Source: Agrobacterium tumefaciens (GTDB lineage Bacteria; Pseudomonadota; Alphaproteobacteria; Rhizobiales; Rhizobiaceae). From it: a stretch of DNA of 64,000 nucleotides. The number at the start of each line of letters is the position of its first letter. The first letter of the stretch is position 1. The notes under the pieces were generated by a model. It had not been told where the DNA came from, searched no databases, and saw only the letters and a program-made list of their open reading frames with translations. This document shows, piece after piece, positions 16,825 through 26,311 of the stretch. The stretch lies in assembly GCA_025559845.1 (NCBI GenBank), contig CP048471.1, forward strand, positions 248,001-312,000, given 5' to 3'. A program made the position numbers and the translations under genes.

Positions 16825-17412
16825 ATGACGAAGTTACAGGAATTGAAAAGGCATCTGCGGTCCGGCAAGGTCTACCGTCGGGAGGATCTCGCCCGATGGT
16901 CGTCGTCTGTCGATCGGCATCTTCAGCAGCTGCTGGCAGAGGGATACCTGACCAAGCTATCGACCGGCGTCTATCACCGGCCGAAGCAGACCGCGTTCGG
17001 CAAGGCCCCTGCCGAGGATGACGCGCTCGTTGAGGCTTTCCTGAAGGATGACCGTTACCTCGTCACCTCGCCCAATGCCTATAACAGTCTGGGTGTCGGC
17101 GCGACGCAGCTCTATAACAAGACCGTCGTCTATAACCATAAGCGCCACGGCAACTTCATGCTGGGCGGCCGAGAGTTCGAGTTCCGCAGAAAGCCAGCCT
17201 TCCCCAAAACCCTGACCAAAGAATTCCTACTGGTCGACCTGGTCAACAATCTCGATCAGCTGGCCGAGGACCGCGATCAGGTGCTGGCCCGCGTGAAGGA
17301 ACGTGCCCTGCAAGGCAATCGCACCGCCATCACCCGTGCTGCCAAGGAATACGGCATGGTGCGCACGCGGAAATTCTTCAACACCCTCGCCGCAGATCCA
17401 CATGCCAGCTGA
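16825..17412 (+). CDS. AbiEi-like antitoxin (type IV toxin-antitoxin)
   Basis: 195 residues. The N-terminal winged helix (ELKRHLRSGKVYRREDLARW, SSSVDRHLQQLLAEGYLTKLSTGVYHRP) binds DNA; the rest (TSPNAYNSLGVGATQLYNKTVVYN..., GGREFEFRRKPAFPK) is the AbiEi-type C-terminal domain. AbiEi neutralises the toxin indirectly and represses the operon. A good ribosome site and a near-consensus promoter precede it. It overlaps the toxin gene by 11 bp. Members can abort phage infection or stabilise plasmids. Confidence 0.88.
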   Translation: MTKLQELKRHLRSGKVYRREDLARWSSSVDRHLQQLLAEGYLTKLSTGVYHRPKQTAFGKAPAEDDALVEAFLKDDRYLVTSPNAYNSLGVGATQLYNKTVVYNHKRHGNFMLGGREFEFRRKPAFPKTLTKEFLLVDLVNNLDQLAEDRDQVLARVKERALQGNRTAITRAAKEYGMVRTRKFFNTLAADPHAS

Positions 17413-18346
17413 TTTCCTCCATAGGCACAAGGATTTTGCTTCCCTGCTGCGCATCGTCGCTGACCAGATGAAGGTGCAGCCGGTGCTGGTCGAAAAAGAC
17501 TACTGGATCATGCATTGCCTGTACGGCCTGCAGCAGTTGGAGATGGCGTTCGAGCTGAAGGGCGGTACCTCGCTCTCGAAAGGATACCGCATCATCAACC
17601 GCTTCTCGGAGGATATCGATATCCGTATCGAACCACCGAAGGCGATGGGGGTAAAAGCCGGCCCCAATCACGACAAGGCAGCGCATCATGAAAGCCGGAA
17701 GGGCTTCTATGACTGGCTGGCCGAGACGATCACGATCGACGGTATCCAGAAGATCGAGCGCGATACCGAATTCGACAACGAGACGTATCGCAGCGGTGGC
17801 ATCCGCCTCTACTACCCCGAGACGACCGGCACGAAATCGGGTCTCAAGGACGGCGTGTTGCTCGAAGCCGGCTTCGACACGGTGGCTCCAAATATCAACA
17901 AGGACATCAGCTCCTGGGCCTACGATTACGCGGCATCGCGCGTGGACCTGATCGATAATCGCGCACTGGCCGTTCCCTGCTACGAACCCGGCTACACGCT
18001 CGTCGAGAAGCTCCAGACCATCTCCACCAAATATCGCAAGCAGCAAGAAACCGGCCAGTTCCCCGCCAATTTCCTCCGGCATTATTACGACGTCTACTGC
18101 CTGCTTGACCAACCGGACGTGCAAGCTTTCCTCGGCTCGGACGCGTATGTTGCCCACAAGCAGACGCGCTTCCCGAAGGCCGACAATCAGGACATCAGCA
18201 GCAATCCCGCGTTCAGTCTATCCGACTCAGAGACGTTCGGACTTTACGAACGCGCATACGAGCGGACGTCGGCGCTCTATTATCACGGCAGGCCCAGCCT
18301 GAAAGAAATCCTCGCCAGCATCACCTTCTACGCCGCGCGCCTCTGA
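17402..18346 (+). CDS. AbiEii/AbiGii-family nucleotidyltransferase toxin
   Basis: 314 residues from ATG 17402, inside the end of the antitoxin gene; a longer open frame upstream only overlaps that gene. The nucleotidyltransferase signature is complete: ELKGGTSLSKGY (52-62) and FSEDIDI (68-74), with KDYW near residue 33 and a conserved KLQTIS...KYRKQ basic stretch. Toxins of this family add nucleotides to a target such as tRNA and stop growth. C-terminal part has RHYYDVYCLLD, which also fits the family. Intact, with an intact antitoxin. Confidence 0.9.
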   Translation: MPADFLHRHKDFASLLRIVADQMKVQPVLVEKDYWIMHCLYGLQQLEMAFELKGGTSLSKGYRIINRFSEDIDIRIEPPKAMGVKAGPNHDKAAHHESRKGFYDWLAETITIDGIQKIERDTEFDNETYRSGGIRLYYPETTGTKSGLKDGVLLEAGFDTVAPNINKDISSWAYDYAASRVDLIDNRALAVPCYEPGYTLVEKLQTISTKYRKQQETGQFPANFLRHYYDVYCLLDQPDVQAFLGSDAYVAHKQTRFPKADNQDISSNPAFSLSDSETFGLYERAYERTSALYYHGRPSLKEILASITFYAARL

Positions 18347-18687
18347 CTGATTCGTCGTATTCGATACTCTCCTTTTCCCGGTCTTTCACAAGCTTAATCG
18401 TCTTGCTAGCGTCTCACCAGATTGGTCTTGGTTGAAACAAGGGCTGCGCGAGGCACGTTCCCGCGGCCAGCGTGCGGCCATACGGGTCGGAGCAGACGGA
18501 ACTTTTGGAACCACGGTCCTCACTGAACCGCATTTTCTGCTGATGCAGGACGTGGACGACCCGGAGACCGACGTTCTTTTCCTCAACCATCGATCAGGCG
18601 TTGCGACATTGACCAAGACCACATGGGCGGCACTTGAAGCGAGCAAAGACTTCGAGAACCTTCCTCCGCCTTAGGGGAGTGAGGCGG
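18347..18687. other. Gene-poor stretch with a possible fragment
   Basis: A plus-strand frame (about 18432-18674) could encode AAIRVGADGTFGTTVLTE... ending FENLPPP, which is protein-like in composition, but only a TTG start without a clear ribosome site is available. It may be a remnant or a small gene of unknown role. No terminator was noted. Confidence 0.3.
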
Positions 18688-18930
18688 CTATACAATCCCC
18701 CAAGCGCGAAACCTCCCCCTCCCCGTCATCTCCCTAAGTCCCAGCTCCGCCACGATCCGCCGCGCCGCCTGCGGCGTGACCTCGAGCGCTTTCGCCACCA
18801 TCCCGGCCGACACCAGCGGTTTGGCCATCACCAGCTCGACCAATTCCGGCAATTTTGAAGATGTGCGCCGCCCCTCCAGTTTCCGCTCGAACATTTTTAG
18901 CGCCAGCGTCAACCGGTCATGTTCCTTCAT
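18688..18930 (-). pseudogene. C-terminal remnant of RHE_PE00001-type HTH protein, cut by a transposon
   Basis: 80 codons ending with RRTSSKLPELVELVMAKPLV, then SAGMVAKALEVTPQAARRIV and LGLREMTGRGRFRAWGIV, the C-terminal helix-turn-helix of a rhizobial plasmid family (about 370 residues when intact). The frame runs straight into the left inverted repeat of the Tn3-family element at 18931, so the 5' three quarters are missing. The missing part is not found on the other side of the element, so insertion was followed by deletion or rearrangement. Confidence 0.7.
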
Positions 18931-18968
18931 GGGGTCGGAACAAGAGCAGTCCGAAATCGTACGCTAAG
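18931..18968. repeat. Left terminal inverted repeat of the Tn3-family element
   Basis: 38 bp starting GGGGTCGGAACAAGAGCAGT and ending ACGCTAAG. It is the reverse complement of 22109-22146 apart from one base at position 7. Confidence 0.95.
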
Positions 18969-19114
18969 GTCGAACGAAACCGGAACGATGCCGTAGATCC
19001 GATGTGCAACATCCGATCTCTGTGGATTGCCACCGACATGCGCCAATTTTGATTTCTCTGTCCGGCCCGACTCGACAACGCTTCGAGCAGATTGCTCATC
19101 AATGGAGTCGGGCG

Positions 19115-22090
19115 ATGGCAAAGCGCAAGCTTCTTAAAGATCAAGATCGCCGGAAGCTTGTCGACATACCAGTCGACGAGGATAACCTAATCCGACACTA
19201 TTCGTTGTCATTGGCGGATCGCCTGGAGATTGAACTGCGGAGACGTAATCACAATCGGCTCGGCTTCGCCATCCAGCTATGTCTAATGCGATACCCGGGT
19301 CGAGTGCTTGGAGCAGAAGAAACTCCGCCTCGCGCCATGCTGAAGTATGTTGCTGATCAGATCGGCGCCGCTCCAGACGAATTTGCCCTCTATGCACGCC
19401 GCGAAGAAACCCGTCGGGATCATATGGCGCGGCTAATGGTGTATCTGGATACGAGAAGCGCGACGCTGCAAGATCGCCGCGCCGCGCTATTGGCGGCAAT
19501 TCAAGCGGCGACCATGTCCGACGACGGTGCTGCGATAGCCAGTTCGACTGTCGCCGCGTTTCGCGAACGCGGCGCTCTTCTGCCGGCGATCGACACGATC
19601 GAACGCATCGGCCTTGCCGGCCGTGCCATAGCCCGGCGGCGAGCAGAAAGAACCCTGATTGAAGACATCCCACTCGATAGGCTTCAATCACTGGATAGGC
19701 TGTTAGAGGTTGACCCGTCGATCGGCCAGACCCGCTTTCATTGGCTGCGTTCGGCACCAGAAGCGCCGGCCGCGTCGAACCTCGTCGGGCTGACCGAGCG
19801 GATAGCCTTTCTGCGGCGGCTGGAGATCGATCCGGAACTGCAGGCGCGCGTGTCATCCGGACGGTGGGACCAGATGATCCGGGAGGGCAACGCAACGCCG
19901 GCCTGGCTTGCCAACGACTTCAACGCCAGCCGTCGCCACGCTCTGATCGTGGCCCAAGTCATCAAGCTTTGCCAGAAGCTCACGGACGATGCGGTGACGA
20001 TGTTCATCAAGCTGATGGGTAAATTGTTCTCGCAAGCCAACAATCGAAAGAAGCAGCGACAGATGGACTGCAGAGCGAATACCGCCAAAGCGCTGCGCAT
20101 GTTTCTAGATACGATCACCGCACTGCAGTCCGCCAACGACTATGGTCGGAACGCATTGGATGTTCTCGACCAAAAAGTCGGTTGGGACCGGTTGCTTCGG
20201 ATGAAGCCTGAGCTTGAGTCGATGGTCGACGACAACGAGGCACCGCCGTTGACCGTGGCAGCCGAACAATACGCGACCGTCCACAAATACATTGGTGCAT
20301 TTCTTCAGGCCTTCACGTTTCGCTCGGCGCATCGCCACGACCCGCTTCTGGCGGCAATTGCACTGCTGAAACGGCTTTATGCCGAGAAGCGGCGGACACT
20401 CCCTGATCGCGTGCCGCTCACCCATCTCAGCCAAACTGATCGACGGCTTATCTTCGAACAAGTGAAACCTGATCGCCGTCTCTACGAGATCGCCACGCTA
20501 GCGGCTTTGCGAGACCGGCTTAGATCTGCGGATATTTGGGTCGACGGCAGCCGATCTTTCCGGCCGATTGACGAGCATCTGATGCCGCGGTCGACATTCA
20601 TCACGATGAAGGAAGAAGATCGTCTCGGTTTGGGGGTCCAAGGCGACGGCGCGCAGTGGCTTGCTGAAGCGTGCCAGATGCTCGAGTTCAACCTGCAGCG
20701 TCTTGCGCACAGAGCACGATCCGGAAAGCTCGAAGGAGTTCGTCTTGAGGCCGGAACGTTGATCGTCACACCAACCGTCGGCGAAGTCCCCGTGGCAGCA
20801 GAGGAACTGAATGCCGAGATCAGCGATATGTATCCGTTGGTCGAGGTTCCCGACTTGTTAAGGGAAGTGCATGAATGGACCGGCTTTGCGGATCACTTCA
20901 CGCATGTTCGCACCGGCGACATCCCGAAAAATGTCTCTGCCATGCTCGCTGGTGTACTGGCCGATGCGACGAACCTCGGCCCAAAGCGAATGGCGGGCGC
21001 CTCCAAGGGGATCAGCGCTCACCAGATTGGGTGGATGCGCACATTCCATGCCCGATCGGAGACCTACCGCGCGGCGCAAGCGTGCATCACCGATGTCCAC
21101 ACCCAGCATCCGCATTCGCGCCTTTGGGGCAATGGCACAACGTCGTCGTCCGATGGCCAATTCTTCCGTACGAGCGACCGGGCTGCAAAGCGCGGCGACA
21201 TCAATTTGCATTACGGCAGCGAGCCCGGATCGAAATTCTATAGCCATCTGTCAGATCAGTACGGCTACTTCGGCATTTTGCCCATCAGTCCGACCGAAAG
21301 CGAGGCGGCCTATGTGCTCGATGGGCTCTTCGACCAGGACACGGTGCTCGACATTCAGGAACACTTTACCGACACGGGCGGTGCCAGTGATCATATCTTC
21401 GGGCTGTTCGCCTTGATCGGAAAGCGGTTCTCACCGCGACTGCGCAATCTCAAAGACCGGAAGTTCCACACGCTAGAAAAGAGCGGTGCATATCCGGCGC
21501 TGTCGAACCATATCGGGGCGCCGATCAACACCGCCCTGATTCTCGACCATTGGGACGATCTGCTCCATCTCGCGGCGTCGATCACGACGCGGTCCGTGGT
21601 ACCGTCTACGATCCTGAAGAAGCTTTCTGCGTCTCCGAAGCAAAGCCATCTCGCGAAGGCGCTCCGCGAACTCGGTCGGATTGAGCGTTCGCTCTTCATG
21701 ATCGAATGGTACTCAAGCCCGGCACTACGGCGGAGATGCCAAGCCGGTCTCAACAAAGGCGAGGCCGCCCATAAGCTGAAGCGCGCTGTCTTTTTCCACG
21801 AGCGAGGCGAGATCCGTGACCGGTCGTTCGAAAGCCAAGCTTTCCGCGCCTCGGGGCTCAATCTCGTCGTCAGTGCGATCGTGCACTGGAATACGGTTTA
21901 TCTTGATCGCGCGGTCACACAGCTGAAACGAGCGGGGCGAGACATTCCTGATACTCTATTGAAACACATATCGCCGCTCAGTTGGGAACATATCAACCTT
22001 ACCGGCATCTACACATGGGATGCCGAACATCAGATGCCGAACGGATTTCGATCGCTCCGCCTTCCGGCTAGGCTAAGGAACGCCGCGTAA
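19115..22090 (+). CDS. tnpA: Tn3-family transposase TnpA
   Basis: 991 residues, normal family length. I start at the ATG at 19115 ([15 protein letters not shown]); the open frame reaches further up to 19004 but that part overlaps the inverted-repeat region. The N-terminal half is the DNA-binding DUF4158-like region ([19 protein letters not shown]), and the C-terminal half is the DDE transposase domain, with [29 protein letters not shown] stretches and ending [12 protein letters not shown]. It binds the 38-bp inverted repeats and performs replicative transposition. No frameshift was seen, so it may be active. Confidence 0.92.
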   Translation: MAKRKLLKDQDRRKLVDIPVDEDNLIRHYSLSLADRLEIELRRRNHNRLGFAIQLCLMRYPGRVLGAEETPPRAMLKYVADQIGAAPDEFALYARREETRRDHMARLMVYLDTRSATLQDRRAALLAAIQAATMSDDGAAIASSTVAAFRERGALLPAIDTIERIGLAGRAIARRRAERTLIEDIPLDRLQSLDRLLEVDPSIGQTRFHWLRSAPEAPAASNLVGLTERIAFLRRLEIDPELQARVSSGRWDQMIREGNATPAWLANDFNASRRHALIVAQVIKLCQKLTDDAVTMFIKLMGKLFSQANNRKKQRQMDCRANTAKALRMFLDTITALQSANDYGRNALDVLDQKVGWDRLLRMKPELESMVDDNEAPPLTVAAEQYATVHKYIGAFLQAFTFRSAHRHDPLLAAIALLKRLYAEKRRTLPDRVPLTHLSQTDRRLIFEQVKPDRRLYEIATLAALRDRLRSADIWVDGSRSFRPIDEHLMPRSTFITMKEEDRLGLGVQGDGAQWLAEACQMLEFNLQRLAHRARSGKLEGVRLEAGTLIVTPTVGEVPVAAEELNAEISDMYPLVEVPDLLREVHEWTGFADHFTHVRTGDIPKNVSAMLAGVLADATNLGPKRMAGASKGISAHQIGWMRTFHARSETYRAAQACITDVHTQHPHSRLWGNGTTSSSDGQFFRTSDRAAKRGDINLHYGSEPGSKFYSHLSDQYGYFGILPISPTESEAAYVLDGLFDQDTVLDIQEHFTDTGGASDHIFGLFALIGKRFSPRLRNLKDRKFHTLEKSGAYPALSNHIGAPINTALILDHWDDLLHLAASITTRSVVPSTILKKLSASPKQSHLAKALRELGRIERSLFMIEWYSSPALRRRCQAGLNKGEAAHKLKRAVFFHERGEIRDRSFESQAFRASGLNLVVSAIVHWNTVYLDRAVTQLKRAGRDIPDTLLKHISPLSWEHINLTGIYTWDAEHQMPNGFRSLRLPARLRNAA

Positions 22091-22108
22091 GTTCTCATTC
22101 CGTTCGTC

Positions 22109-22146
22109 CTTAGCGTACGATTTCGGACTGCTCTTGTTCTGACCCC
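22109..22146. repeat. Right terminal inverted repeat of the Tn3-family element
   Basis: 38 bp ending CTGACCCC on the plus strand; reverse complement begins GGGGTCAGAACAAGAGCAGT. It matches the left repeat with one difference. Lies 18 bp after the tnpA stop. Confidence 0.95.
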
Positions 22147-22573
22147 ACAAGAGCGCGGTGCGCCCGACATCGACACGCAGGATCGTCGGCACAGGCTATT
22201 TTTCGGCGGAGCGGGCCACGATCAGGTCATGAACCTGCGGGCCGGTGCCACCGTGACGGACAAGGAAAGTCTCTGTCGAAGGCTGCCGCCATTCGACTTC
22301 CTGCCGGACTGCCAATGGATACCGGGCAGGTAATGCCACCATCAGACGGTCGCGCCAGATAGCGTGGGAATAGAGGTCGGAATTTCGTGGGTGCAAGCCG
22401 TGAAGGCGACATCGAGCTTCCTTCCCCCACCACGAACTGCGCCTCGCGCGCTGCTCCTTCGGTGACATGCAGGCGATCGTTCGGATGCTTGCCGTGGAAC
22501 TGATTCAGCAGGCGGTCGAGGCAGTTGCCTGACGTCAGGGCATGGACGCCGATCCGAAGTCTCGCCCTCTTCG
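22147..22573 (-). pseudogene. LysR-family regulator remnant, frameshifted and interrupted
   Basis: Read on the minus strand: RLRIGVHALTSGNCLDRLLN, then GKHPNDRLHVTEGAAREAQFVV, a frameshift near 22430, then DLYSHAIWRDRLMVALPARYPLA and GGTGPQVHDLIVARSAEK, an in-frame TAG (probably from TGG), and PTILRVDVGRTALLWG running into the transposon end. It is the effector domain of a LysR protein with HTH and C-terminus missing. Head-to-head with a TetR fragment at about 22570. Confidence 0.75.
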
Positions 22574-23016
22574 ACTCCGGCGTGGCAAAACGAAGCCTCT
22601 ACAGCTGTTTTCCCTCCAAGGCAGATCTTCTCCGGCAAGTTGTTTTAACTTATTCAGACAATACGCTGGGTCGCCTGAAATTCAGCAAAAACGACAAACG
22701 CCCCCTGGACGAACTGCTCTACGACGGATGTATCCGCATTTTGGAGATCGTGCTTAGACCCGATGTCATCGCGATGGAGAGGCTGGTGCTATCAGAAGCG
22801 ATCCGCGTTCCCGAGTTGACGCAGGGCGTCCAAATGGCCCGCCATCAGGGCGCACTCTATTTACTAGCCATCCTGGAGCACTCGCTTGCCGTGCCGGAGG
22901 GTGGCCGTGATGTTGTTTCCCCTTTTAGAGAGCCTGCCCTGCTTTCGAGTTGTCGCTACTCTGGCGAGGAAGAATTGCGGCAACATTACAAGGTGGTAAT
23001 GCGGCCAGGATTTTAA
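22570..23016 (+). pseudogene. TetR-family regulator remnant lacking its N-terminus
   Basis: From about 22570 the frame reads GVAKRSLYSCFPSKADLLRQ, the recognition helix and following helix of a TetR DNA-binding domain, continuing into a helical ligand domain (LDELLYDGCIRILEIVLRPDVIAMERLVLSEAIRVPEL by position). The first roughly 35 residues, including the first two HTH helices, are missing and the sequence joins the LysR remnant. The C-terminal 40 residues also look replaced. Not a working repressor. Confidence 0.7.
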
Positions 23017-23084
23017 GACGGACGGAAGGTCTGGGGTGTGGCCTTTGCTCCGTCCGTCCTACCGCCCGGGAAAGCCGGCCGATT

Positions 23085-23936
23085 TTAATACGTCGATGCC
23101 TGTTGTGTCGGGGTCTTCGGCTTCTTGTCGGTCCACTCGGGCGGTGCGCCGACCTTGTCGGCGACGATCCCGGCGAGACCCGGCGACCGACCGAACGCGT
23201 CACAGGCTGCGTATTTGGGCTTGCCGCCAAGTGCCGAATTCATCCGTTGCGCAGAGGGCAACGAGAGGTCGAGGCCCTTCGGCTCTTTTCCGCTAACGAG
23301 CATGCGCGAGAGATATTTTCCAAAATTTGCGGCGAGACTGTAAGCGTCCCCGACCTCTGACACGCGGGCATTGTTAGTGATCGAGTTGGCGCCCTTCGAC
23401 CAGACGACAGCTGCCCGTTGGGTGCCGCTGATGTCTATAGCCTCGGCCTCGACCGCAAGGCCACCGAGCCCGACAGGCAGTCGCGGAATCCCGACCGGCA
23501 GGGCGAGGCTGCTGCCAAGCGAAACCGCGGTCGAAACACCGGCCATGGTCTTGTTGGTCGCGACAATATCGGTCACGACGGTTCGAACGGTCAGATCGGC
23601 AGGCTGACCCGTGAGGACGATCTGGTACTTATCGCTGAGCGAAACGCAAACGGCACGGTCAAGCGCGTTGGAGACCAGTGCCCTGTCTTGCGGTGACTTA
23701 ATTCGCGAGGCGGCATCAAAAGAGAAAGTCGTCGGTACGATCGAGACTGTTCTCACGCCAGCTAAGCCCTGTGCATCAACAAAGGTGCGGGATTTGGTAA
23801 ACTTGCCTTTCGGCGGGCTGAGCTGACTGTAAGACGTCAACGTCCCGCCCTCCTTTAGAGGAACGGACGTGCAGCCGGCGAGAAGAGCGGCCGTTGGCAG
23901 GACAAGCCACACTAGCCGGAAGCGATGCCTGCTCAT
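23085..23936 (-). CDS. DUF3313-family lipoprotein
   Basis: 283 residues from ATG 23936; the frame extends to 23984, but MSRHRFRLVWLVLPTAALLAGC is a proper lipoprotein signal with lipobox LAGC, so the shorter form is preferred. The body (LTSYSQLSPPKGKF, then VSIVPTTFSF, RTVVTDIVATN, ALPVGIPRLPVGLGGLAVEAEAIDISG) matches DUF3313, a family of outer-membrane-associated lipoproteins of unknown function. It is convergent to nothing close and lies just downstream of the histidine-kinase gene on the same strand. Confidence 0.85.
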   Translation of the reverse strand: MSRHRFRLVWLVLPTAALLAGCTSVPLKEGGTLTSYSQLSPPKGKFTKSRTFVDAQGLAGVRTVSIVPTTFSFDAASRIKSPQDRALVSNALDRAVCVSLSDKYQIVLTGQPADLTVRTVVTDIVATNKTMAGVSTAVSLGSSLALPVGIPRLPVGLGGLAVEAEAIDISGTQRAAVVWSKGANSITNNARVSEVGDAYSLAANFGKYLSRMLVSGKEPKGLDLSLPSAQRMNSALGGKPKYAACDAFGRSPGLAGIVADKVGAPPEWTDKKPKTPTQQASTY

Positions 23937-24112
23937 TTTGTCTGCTCCGGAAATCGTCGCTTCCGGACCGTGTCTGTTGTTCACAATGCTGTCCCCTTGC
24001 TGATCGCAATGGGCGGAGGATGCGCGACAAGAATTGCGGCAACATTACAGGAATTGAGACGGTAACACTTCGATACTAGCCAATCGTCTGCGGCGTTTAG
24101 CCGATTGATGTG

Positions 24113-25447
24113 CTAGAAGCGGATCGCAAACGTCGTCCCAGCAGAAGAACTGTCGATCGTCACTTTTCCGCCATGGCGTGAAACGATCTGCCTGACAAGC
24201 GCCAGACCAAGACCAGCCCCCTTGCTACGAGGCGTTACCCGGTAGAATGGCTCGAAAATCAGTTCCTGCTGATCTGCCGGGATGCCCGGTCCCTGATCAG
24301 AAACAGAAATCACCGCATCAGAAGAGACGGCGACGACGATTGCGCCGGTATTACCTCCGTGATCGATCGCGTTGCGAACGAGGTTGGTGATCGCTCGCGT
24401 GAGCGCTGATGGGCTGCCCTTCCGCTTCAGGGTCTCAATCTCGCTCTCGAACGAGATGTCATAGCCTGCCGCGATAGCAACCGGGGCGAGATCCGCCACC
24501 ACCGTCCTCGCGATGTCGACGAGATCCATAGTTTCCTGCAGGTCATCGGTCTGATCGTTGCGCTCGAAAGCCAGAAGCTGCTCGGCCGTGTCGGCAAGCC
24601 GCGCGACATCGTCGAGAAGACGCCGGCGCTCCCTGCCCTCATCCATGCCTTCGATGCGGGTCTGCATGATGGCGATCGGCGTCCTGAGTTCATGCGCCGC
24701 GTCGATCAGAAATCGCTGCCTGGCAAGGAACTGCTCTTCGAGTCGTTCCAGCATGCTGTTGAAGGCAACGATCAGTGGTGCCACCTCTTTTGGCACCTTG
24801 CTGATCGGAAGCCGCGTCCCCGGGCGACGGGGATCGATTTCCGGCGCCATTTTAGCGACGTCTTTCAAGCCTGCGAGCCCCCGGCCGACGATGCGCGGGA
24901 TGGTCAGAAACAACGCTGGCAGCGCGATCGCCAACAGCGGGACGTAGATTGGCGCAAGACTGGTCAGCATCGTCAAAATATTGTCAGTCGTGCTGGTATT
25001 GCCGCCGTACATGACCCTGATTTCACCGAGAGGGGTTTCGATGGCGTCGATCGAGGCTTTTTCCTGCGTTCCGCTCGCGCCTCGAACGTCGCCATCTCTG
25101 ATCAAGCGAACGTATGGCGCTAGACCCTGATAATAGTCGGGAGTGGTGCCGAAACTCACCAGTTGGCCGTCCTGAGTCGCGGCAACGAACCATAGGCGGT
25201 CGTTCTCTGTTTTGAACGATCGAAGTTGGGCGCTCTCTTTGATGACGAGTCGTCCCTGTTGATCGCGTGTTAGCGAACCCTCAAGCGCATGAGTCAGCCT
25301 GTCCTTCAGCCCGACATTGGGCGAGAGGATCATTGCGCCGTAAACGCACAATCCTACAATAACGGCGGCCACCACGGCGACAAAAACGAGGCTTAGTTGC
25401 CAGCTCAACTTCCACCAGAGTGAGGCGCTTGGGCGGGTCGTCTGCAT
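24113..25447 (-). CDS. Two-component sensor histidine kinase
   Basis: 444 residues. One membrane helix near residue 20 (LSLVFVAVVAAVIVGLCVYGAMI), a periplasmic sensor segment, a second helix near 185 and a HAMP-like linker. The phosphoacceptor is in DAAHELRTPIAIMQTR; the ATPase boxes are NLVRNAIDHGG (N box), SVSDQGPGIP (G1) and GAGLGLALVRQI (G2). The ATG at 25447 overlaps the regulator stop by one base (TGATG), so it is translated after the regulator. Together they likely control the divergent RND efflux operon; the stimulus is unknown. Confidence 0.92.
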   Translation of the reverse strand: MQTTRPSASLWWKLSWQLSLVFVAVVAAVIVGLCVYGAMILSPNVGLKDRLTHALEGSLTRDQQGRLVIKESAQLRSFKTENDRLWFVAATQDGQLVSFGTTPDYYQGLAPYVRLIRDGDVRGASGTQEKASIDAIETPLGEIRVMYGGNTSTTDNILTMLTSLAPIYVPLLAIALPALFLTIPRIVGRGLAGLKDVAKMAPEIDPRRPGTRLPISKVPKEVAPLIVAFNSMLERLEEQFLARQRFLIDAAHELRTPIAIMQTRIEGMDEGRERRRLLDDVARLADTAEQLLAFERNDQTDDLQETMDLVDIARTVVADLAPVAIAAGYDISFESEIETLKRKGSPSALTRAITNLVRNAIDHGGNTGAIVVAVSSDAVISVSDQGPGIPADQQELIFEPFYRVTPRSKGAGLGLALVRQIVSRHGGKVTIDSSSAGTTFAIRF

Positions 25448-26121
25448 CAAACCTCATCCTTCAGCAAATAACCGACGCCACGAATATTATGGACGGACAC
25501 GCCAGCAGAGCAATCCGCCAGGCGCTTACGCAGCCGCGAGATGTGCGCATCGAGTGCGTTTGACTGGATCTCTTCCTCGTAATTGTAGACGGCCGCTTCC
25601 AGAACGGATCGCAGCACGGTTTTGCCCTGACGTTTGGCAAGCGCAATCAGCACCAGCAGTTCGCGGCGCGGAAGATCAAACGGACTTTTGTCCATGGTCA
25701 CCGTGAGATTAAGCGGATCGATCGCCATGCGGCCGACGACGATCTTCGCTTCTACGACAGAAGCTGGACGGCGAAGCACGGCGCGTACACGCGCCATCAG
25801 TTCGTCGACGAGAAAGGGTTTGCCGAGATAGTCATCCGCTCCCCCGTCGAGACCCTCGATCCGCTCTTTCGGATCATTTCGCGCGGTGAGGACGATCACG
25901 GGGGTCAACACGGCTGCCCGCCGGAGCTTTGGAATAAACGTGAGGCCCTCCCCATCCGGCAAACGACGATCAAGGAGGATCACATCATACGTGTTCTGTC
26001 GTGTGAGTTCACCTGCGTCTGCGAGCAGCATCGCATGATCGATGACAATGCCTTGCTTGCTGAGCGCTGCCATCAAGGCATCAGCCAGTTCCTTTTCGTC
26101 CTCGACCAGTAGAAGTCTCAT
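25447..26121 (-). CDS. OmpR/QseB-type response regulator
   Basis: Receiver domain with the acidic pair in LLLVEDEKELADAL, the phosphoacceptor Asp in DVILLDRRLPDGEG and the Lys in LGKPFLVDELMARVRAVLRR, followed by a winged-helix output domain (LPRRELLVLIALAKRQGKTV..., SNALDAHISRLRKRLAD). 224 residues from ATG 26121; a GTG at 26142 would add seven residues and cannot be excluded. First gene of the pair, divergent from the RND operon across about 190 bp, hence a likely activator of it. Confidence 0.92.
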   Translation of the reverse strand: MRLLLVEDEKELADALMAALSKQGIVIDHAMLLADAGELTRQNTYDVILLDRRLPDGEGLTFIPKLRRAAVLTPVIVLTARNDPKERIEGLDGGADDYLGKPFLVDELMARVRAVLRRPASVVEAKIVVGRMAIDPLNLTVTMDKSPFDLPRRELLVLIALAKRQGKTVLRSVLEAAVYNYEEEIQSNALDAHISRLRKRLADCSAGVSVHNIRGVGYLLKDEV

Positions 26122-26311
26122 CCTGCTCACCACCTTTTCCACGTCTCCTTTTCTATTGTGAACGTTGCGGAAGAATTACGTAAACCCAACTTGAGCCGGT
26201 AATGCTGCTGCAATTGTCGGGCCCTAACCATGAGAACAACCGGTCGCCGAGATGTGCGACGAGGCTGCATCAACGCGGCCGTGTTGAACTCGATGAGGAA
26301 GGGTGCGCATC

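Larger units (their letters stand above)
18931..22146. mobile_element. Tn3-family transposon carrying only tnpA
   Basis: 3216 bp bounded by 38-bp terminal inverted repeats, 18931-18968 and 22109-22146, that begin GGGGTC and differ at one base (GGGGTCGGAA versus GGGGTCAGAA). The only gene is the transposase. No resolvase or recognisable res site is present; the 146 bases before tnpA are too short for one plus its gene. The flanking pentamers (TTCAT left, ACAAG right) do not match, so there is no target duplication. Mobilisation would leave cointegrates unless a resolvase acts from elsewhere. Confidence 0.92.

Noticed and set aside
22196..22468. Independent 90-codon gene on the minus strand
   Set aside because: It is one frame of the frameshifted LysR remnant.
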